Of a stretch of DNA of 64,000 nucleotides, positions 61,237 to 64,000 are shown piece by piece. Origin of the DNA: Pseudomonas putida NBRC 14164 (GTDB lineage Bacteria > Pseudomonadota > Gammaproteobacteria > Pseudomonadales > Pseudomonadaceae); the NCBI RefSeq assembly GCF_000412675.1, contig NC_021505.1, positions 2,598,501 to 2,662,500 on the forward strand, in the 5' to 3' direction. The notes beneath the pieces are model-generated. The model saw only the letters and a list, made by a program, of their open reading frames with translations, had not been told where the DNA came from and ran no database searches. The translations under genes and the position numbers were made by a program. Numbering within the stretch: the stretch's first letter is position 1; every line of letters starts with the position of its first letter.

Positions 61237-62259
61237 ATGAGTGAACCCGTGCAATTTCCGCTGGCCGCTGTGGTCGGTGCCGACGACCTGAAGCTGGCAC
61301 TGTGCCTGACCGCCATCGACCCGAAAATCGGCGGAGTGCTGATCGAAGGGCCGCGTGGCATGGCCAAGAGCACCCTGGCCCGTGGCCTGGCCGACCTGCT
61401 TGGCGAAGGCCCGTTTGTCACCTTGCCACTGGGTGCCAGTGAAGAACGGCTGGTCGGCACCCTCGACCTGGATGCCGCGCTGGGGCAGGGCAAGGCGCAG
61501 TTTTCCCCGGGCGTGCTGGCCCAGGCCGACGGTGGCGTGCTGTATGTCGATGAGGTCAACCTGCTGCCCGACACGCTGGTCGACCTGTTGCTCGATGTGG
61601 CTGCCAGTGGCACCAACCGCATCGAGCGCGACGGCATCTCGCATCGGCACAGCGCCCGCTTCGTGCTGATTGGCACCATGAACCCGGAAGAGGGCGAGCT
61701 GCGCCCGCAGTTGCTCGACCGTTTTGGCCTGAACGTGGCCCTTGAGGGCCTGCCTGAGCCTGAGGCCCGTCAGCAGATCATTCGCCGGCGCCTGGCCTTC
61801 GACAGTGACCCGCAGGCTTTCTGCACGCAATGGGCTGCGGCCCAGGCGCAGTTGCGCGAGCGCTGCCAGGCGGCGCGCCATGCCCTGGCCGGTATTGCCC
61901 TGGATGACCAGGCGCTGGCCTGGATTACCGAGCGTTGCTACGCCGCCGGTGTCGACGGCTTGCGTGCCGATCTGGTGTGGTTGCGTGCTGCGCGCGCCCA
62001 CTGCGCGTGGCGCGGTGCGGCGGCCATCGAAGAAGTGGATGTCGAAGCGGTGGCCGAGTTTGCCTTGCGCCATCGCCGCCGCGTTGCGCCCCAGGCCAAC
62101 CCGCCGTCGGCGCCGCAGCCGCCTGACCAGCAGCCCGGCCAGCAAAGCGCTGGCAACGCGGGTGAACAGGGCGGGCAGGGCGACTGGGGGGCATTGCCGG
62201 CGCAACCTGTGGCCAGCGGCGCACGCCGCGAGGTACCGAACTGGGCAAAAAAGCCCTGA
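61237..62259 (+). CDS. chlI: magnesium chelatase-type ATPase (ChlI/BchI-like)
   Basis: The 340 residues form an AAA+ ATPase. The P-loop is GPRGMAKSTLARGLADLL, Walker B GGVLYVDEVNLLPDTLVDLL, sensor 1 region RFVLIGTMNPEEGELRPQLL, and arginine finger LDRFGLNV. A Pro/Gln-rich linker (NPPSAPQPPDQQPGQQSAGN) ends the protein. In cobalamin synthesis operons this ATPase pairs with a VWA protein to power CobN. It starts one base after the cobN stop. Magnesium chelatase for chlorophyll is excluded by context. Confidence 0.92.
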   Translation: MSEPVQFPLAAVVGADDLKLALCLTAIDPKIGGVLIEGPRGMAKSTLARGLADLLGEGPFVTLPLGASEERLVGTLDLDAALGQGKAQFSPGVLAQADGGVLYVDEVNLLPDTLVDLLLDVAASGTNRIERDGISHRHSARFVLIGTMNPEEGELRPQLLDRFGLNVALEGLPEPEARQQIIRRRLAFDSDPQAFCTQWAAAQAQLRERCQAARHALAGIALDDQALAWITERCYAAGVDGLRADLVWLRAARAHCAWRGAAAIEEVDVEAVAEFALRHRRRVAPQANPPSAPQPPDQQPGQQSAGNAGEQGGQGDWGALPAQPVASGARREVPNWAKKP

Positions 62260-62360
62260 GCATCCCCCAGTCACCTGCAAAAGGGGCGGATGCCAAAGCG
62301 GGCGCAGGCAAGCAGAACGGCGCCAGCCGTGGCCGCGCTCGCAGTGCAGCAAGCGGCCGG

Positions 62361-62927
62361 GTGGCCTGGCTGCCGACCTTGCTCAAAGGGCGGCCACTGC
62401 TACGCCAGGACCTGTGCTGGCAACAACGCCAGGCCAAACCGGCAGAGTTGTGGCTGGTGATCGTCGACGCTTCGGCCTCGACCCGCCGCCATCAGGCGTT
62501 GGCACACACCAAAGGGCTGCTGGCGGCATTGTTCGACCAGGCCTACCGCCAGCGCGCCCGCCTGGCCTTGCTGACCGCCAGCGGGCGCACACCACAGTGG
62601 CAGCGCCATGGCCTGAAGGCTTCGGCGGCCTTGCAGCCGTGGCTGCAGGCATTGGGCGCCGGTGGCGGTACGCCGCTGATCGCGGCACTGGAACAGGCCC
62701 GGAATTGGCTACAGGCGCGCCAGCGCGCCCATCCGGATGAAGCGGTACGCTGCCTGGTGTTTACCGATGGTCGCCTTCAGCACTGGAACGCCTTACAACC
62801 CATGCCCTGTACTACATTGGTGGTGGATATGGAGTTGGCGCCGGTGCGTATTGGGCGCGCGCAACGCCTGGCCGAACAATTGCAGGCTGATTACCAGCAC
62901 TTGCAGCAGTTCAAGGCGGTGGACTGA
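62361..62927 (+). CDS. VWA-domain protein (ChlD-like) of the cobalt-chelatase operon
   Basis: From the GTG at 62361 the product has 188 residues: WLPTLLKGRPLLRQDLCWQQ, then a VWA domain with the metal-ion-dependent DASAST motif (LVIVDASASTRRHQ), GAGGGTPLIAALEQAR and RCLVFTDGRLQHWNA. The same frame is open upstream to 62166 and carries an Arg/Gly/Ala-rich stretch (GAGKQNGASRGRARSAASGR) seen before the VWA domain in ChlD-like proteins. A CTG at 62256, overlapping the chlI TGA as CTGA, would give the longer 223-residue form; see findings. It should form the ring with ChlI. Confidence 0.85.
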   Translation: MAWLPTLLKGRPLLRQDLCWQQRQAKPAELWLVIVDASASTRRHQALAHTKGLLAALFDQAYRQRARLALLTASGRTPQWQRHGLKASAALQPWLQALGAGGGTPLIAALEQARNWLQARQRAHPDEAVRCLVFTDGRLQHWNALQPMPCTTLVVDMELAPVRIGRAQRLAEQLQADYQHLQQFKAVD

Positions 62928-63033
62928 ACAGCATGGATGCGACACTGTGTCGCTATAGTGGAAGTTGCCAGAACAGCAACTTTGCATTTGAACAAGTGCG
63001 TGGCATTGCACGCACTTGGTTTGCCAGGCGATG

Positions 63034-63300
63034 TTACTTTGGCATTGACCACGGTTGCAGGTCGTAACCTTTTTCGCACAGTTCGGCGCGCACTTCTTCG
63101 ATCAGGCTGGCCCACTGGGCTGGGTCGGAGTAGGTGCTCGAAGACACTCGCTTGCTGCCGATGCGGGTGTTGGTCCGGTCGATCACTGCCAGGCTCAGCT
63201 CACCAGTACCGTTGGGTGCATCCCAGGCTACGCACTGGAAAGGTTCGAAGGCGTGGTCGGCAATCAGCAGTGCTTCGTTGACACGGAGCGGGGCATTCAT
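63034..63300 (-). CDS. small conserved-looking protein, 88 residues, unknown function
   Basis: The product begins MNAPLRVNEALLIADHAFEP and continues CVAWDAPNGTGELSLAVIDR, TRIGSKRVSSSTYSDPAQWA and ELCEKGYDLQPWSMPK. No signal or membrane part. I recognise it as a conserved Pseudomonas-type hypothetical but know no function. It is convergent with the VWA gene and divergent from the last gene in the window. Confidence 0.7.
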   Translation of the reverse strand: MNAPLRVNEALLIADHAFEPFQCVAWDAPNGTGELSLAVIDRTNTRIGSKRVSSSTYSDPAQWASLIEEVRAELCEKGYDLQPWSMPK

Positions 63301-63641
63301 GGTTCGGTCTCTCTATGGTCCCAAACATCGAAGTGATTCCGCGTTGCTTTAAAGTCGCCTCAATGGTCGCGAAGTGCAGCGCGGGGTTATGTGTACTGAT
63401 GCTCGTTGTCCGTGGGCAAGTCACACATTAGGTGTAAAATTTTTTGTCAGGCTTGAATCCGTTCTTCCCTGCGCCGCCATGTGATGTCGATAAAGTGCGA
63501 AAATTCCCGTGGCACTTTGTAAAAAAATGCGTCAGCAGACAGACGGTAGTGGGCACCGTCAACTTCGTTGCTACTGTTAAACGGGCGCCACAACTTGCTG
63601 TTTTACTTCATAAAACCTAAAACTGGCGCCAAGGAACGGTC
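63301..63641. other. intergenic region between divergent genes
   Basis: Across 341 bases no gene is supported. An inverted pair AAAGTGC...GCACTTT lies near 63496-63522, and GGCGCC occurs at about 63586 and 63626 on either side of an AT-rich segment that could hold the promoter of the plus-strand regulator. AAGGAACG lies at 63631-63638, before the ATG at 63642. Confidence 0.55.
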
Positions 63642-64000
63642 ATGCTGCAGCCTGCCGCCCAACGTCGTTTGCTCATCGTCGACCCCTGCGACGACTGCCA
63701 CCAATTGTTGCCAGGCCTGAGTAGCGCAGGCTGGGATGTGGACAGTTGCGTGCTCGGTGCCGCGCTCGATCACCCTTGTGATGTCGGCTTGTTGCGCTTG
63801 CAGGCTTCGCACCTTAGGCACCCGGACGCGGTCAAGGACATGATCAAGCGCAGTAACACCGAATGGATCGCGGTGTTAAGCGCCGAACAGTTGCGCATGC
63901 CGGCCGTCGGCGATTTTGTCTGCGAATGGTTCTTCGACTTCCACACCCTGCCATTCGATGTCTCCCGCGTGCAGGTCACCCTTGGCCGGGCGTTCGGCAT
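63642..64000 (+). CDS. N-terminal part of a sigma-54-dependent regulator with VpsR-like domain (partial)
   Basis: The gene runs off the right edge after about 119 codons. The visible part reads QRRLLIVDPCDDCHQLLPGL, GWDVDSCVLGAALDHPCDVG and FVCEWFFDFHTLPFDVSRVQ. The closing FDFHTLPFDVSRVQVTLGRA is the end of the VpsR-like receiver domain placed before AAA+ activator domains in NtrC-family enhancer-binding proteins. The usual phospho-acceptor Asp is not clear. AAGGAACG supports the start at 63642. The target operon is not visible. Confidence 0.75.
   Translation, partial: MLQPAAQRRLLIVDPCDDCHQLLPGLSSAGWDVDSCVLGAALDHPCDVGLLRLQASHLRHPDAVKDMIKRSNTEWIAVLSAEQLRMPAVGDFVCEWFFDFHTLPFDVSRVQVTLGRAFG

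Noticed and set aside
61237..62927. Magnesium chelatase for chlorophyll synthesis
   Set aside because: The genes are in a B12 operon of a non-photosynthetic pseudomonad, directly after cobN.

Overview
The window looks like chromosomal DNA of a Pseudomonas of the P. putida group. The reasons are the high GC content, repeated REP palindromes with a GCGGGC..GCCCGCTCCCACA core or the CCGGCAAGCCAGCTCCCAC variant, and recognisable Pseudomonas genes such as pobA, mvaB with a LiuR-like MerR regulator, ilvE, ctlX/ocd and a B12-riboswitch cobW-cobN operon. I saw no rRNA or tRNA genes, CRISPR array, insertion sequence or prophage. Function calls rest on motifs read by eye; no database search was run.

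Layout. 1-3.7 kb: an EmrAB-type drug exporter and a short-chain dehydrogenase. 3.7-7.5 kb: two tandem paralogous hybrid histidine kinases. 7.5-11.5 kb: a MocR regulator, an orphan ccoG, a small unknown protein and an MgtC-family gene. 12-15.8 kb: HMG-CoA lyase with its MerR regulator, then an AraC regulator divergent from pobA. 16-18.5 kb: ankyrin protein and periplasmic gamma-glutamyltransferase. 18.5-24 kb: LysR, ctlX-ocd (citrulline to ornithine to proline), divergent Lrp and an amino-acid permease. 24-31.2 kb: a polymorphic-toxin locus. 31.8-36 kb: ureidoglycine aminohydrolase, a flavin monooxygenase, a sulfonate-type binding protein and a beta-propeller protein. 36-46.3 kb: transporters, regulators and small envelope proteins, including a DUF3300/DUF2950 pair. 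46.4-50.3 kb: hydantoinase/oxoprolinase B and A subunits. 50.5-55 kb: LysR, PACE efflux, ilvE and an ABC-F ATPase. 55-63 kb: a glyoxalase-fold/unknown pair, then a cobalamin riboswitch and cobW-cobN-chlI-VWA. 63-64 kb: a small unknown gene and the start of a sigma-54-dependent regulator.

The most unusual region is 24.7-31.2 kb. A 1575-residue Rhs protein carries a C-terminal toxin tip and is followed by its immunity gene. Next comes a displaced module made of a copy of the Rhs core end fused to a colicin E3-like 16S rRNA nuclease. A second small immunity-like reading frame overlaps that toxin's stop codon but has no standard start codon. A further 333-bp piece of Rhs core then runs in frame into a START-domain gene. 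The two duplicated core pieces abut at the same sequence, which points to recombination-driven swapping of toxin tips. Elsewhere the main points of interest are regulatory or repeat structures: the B12 riboswitch, a perfect LiuR-type palindrome, a pobA inverted repeat, a 37-bp tandem array inside a REP pair and a 15-bp tandem repeat across the mgtC stop codon.
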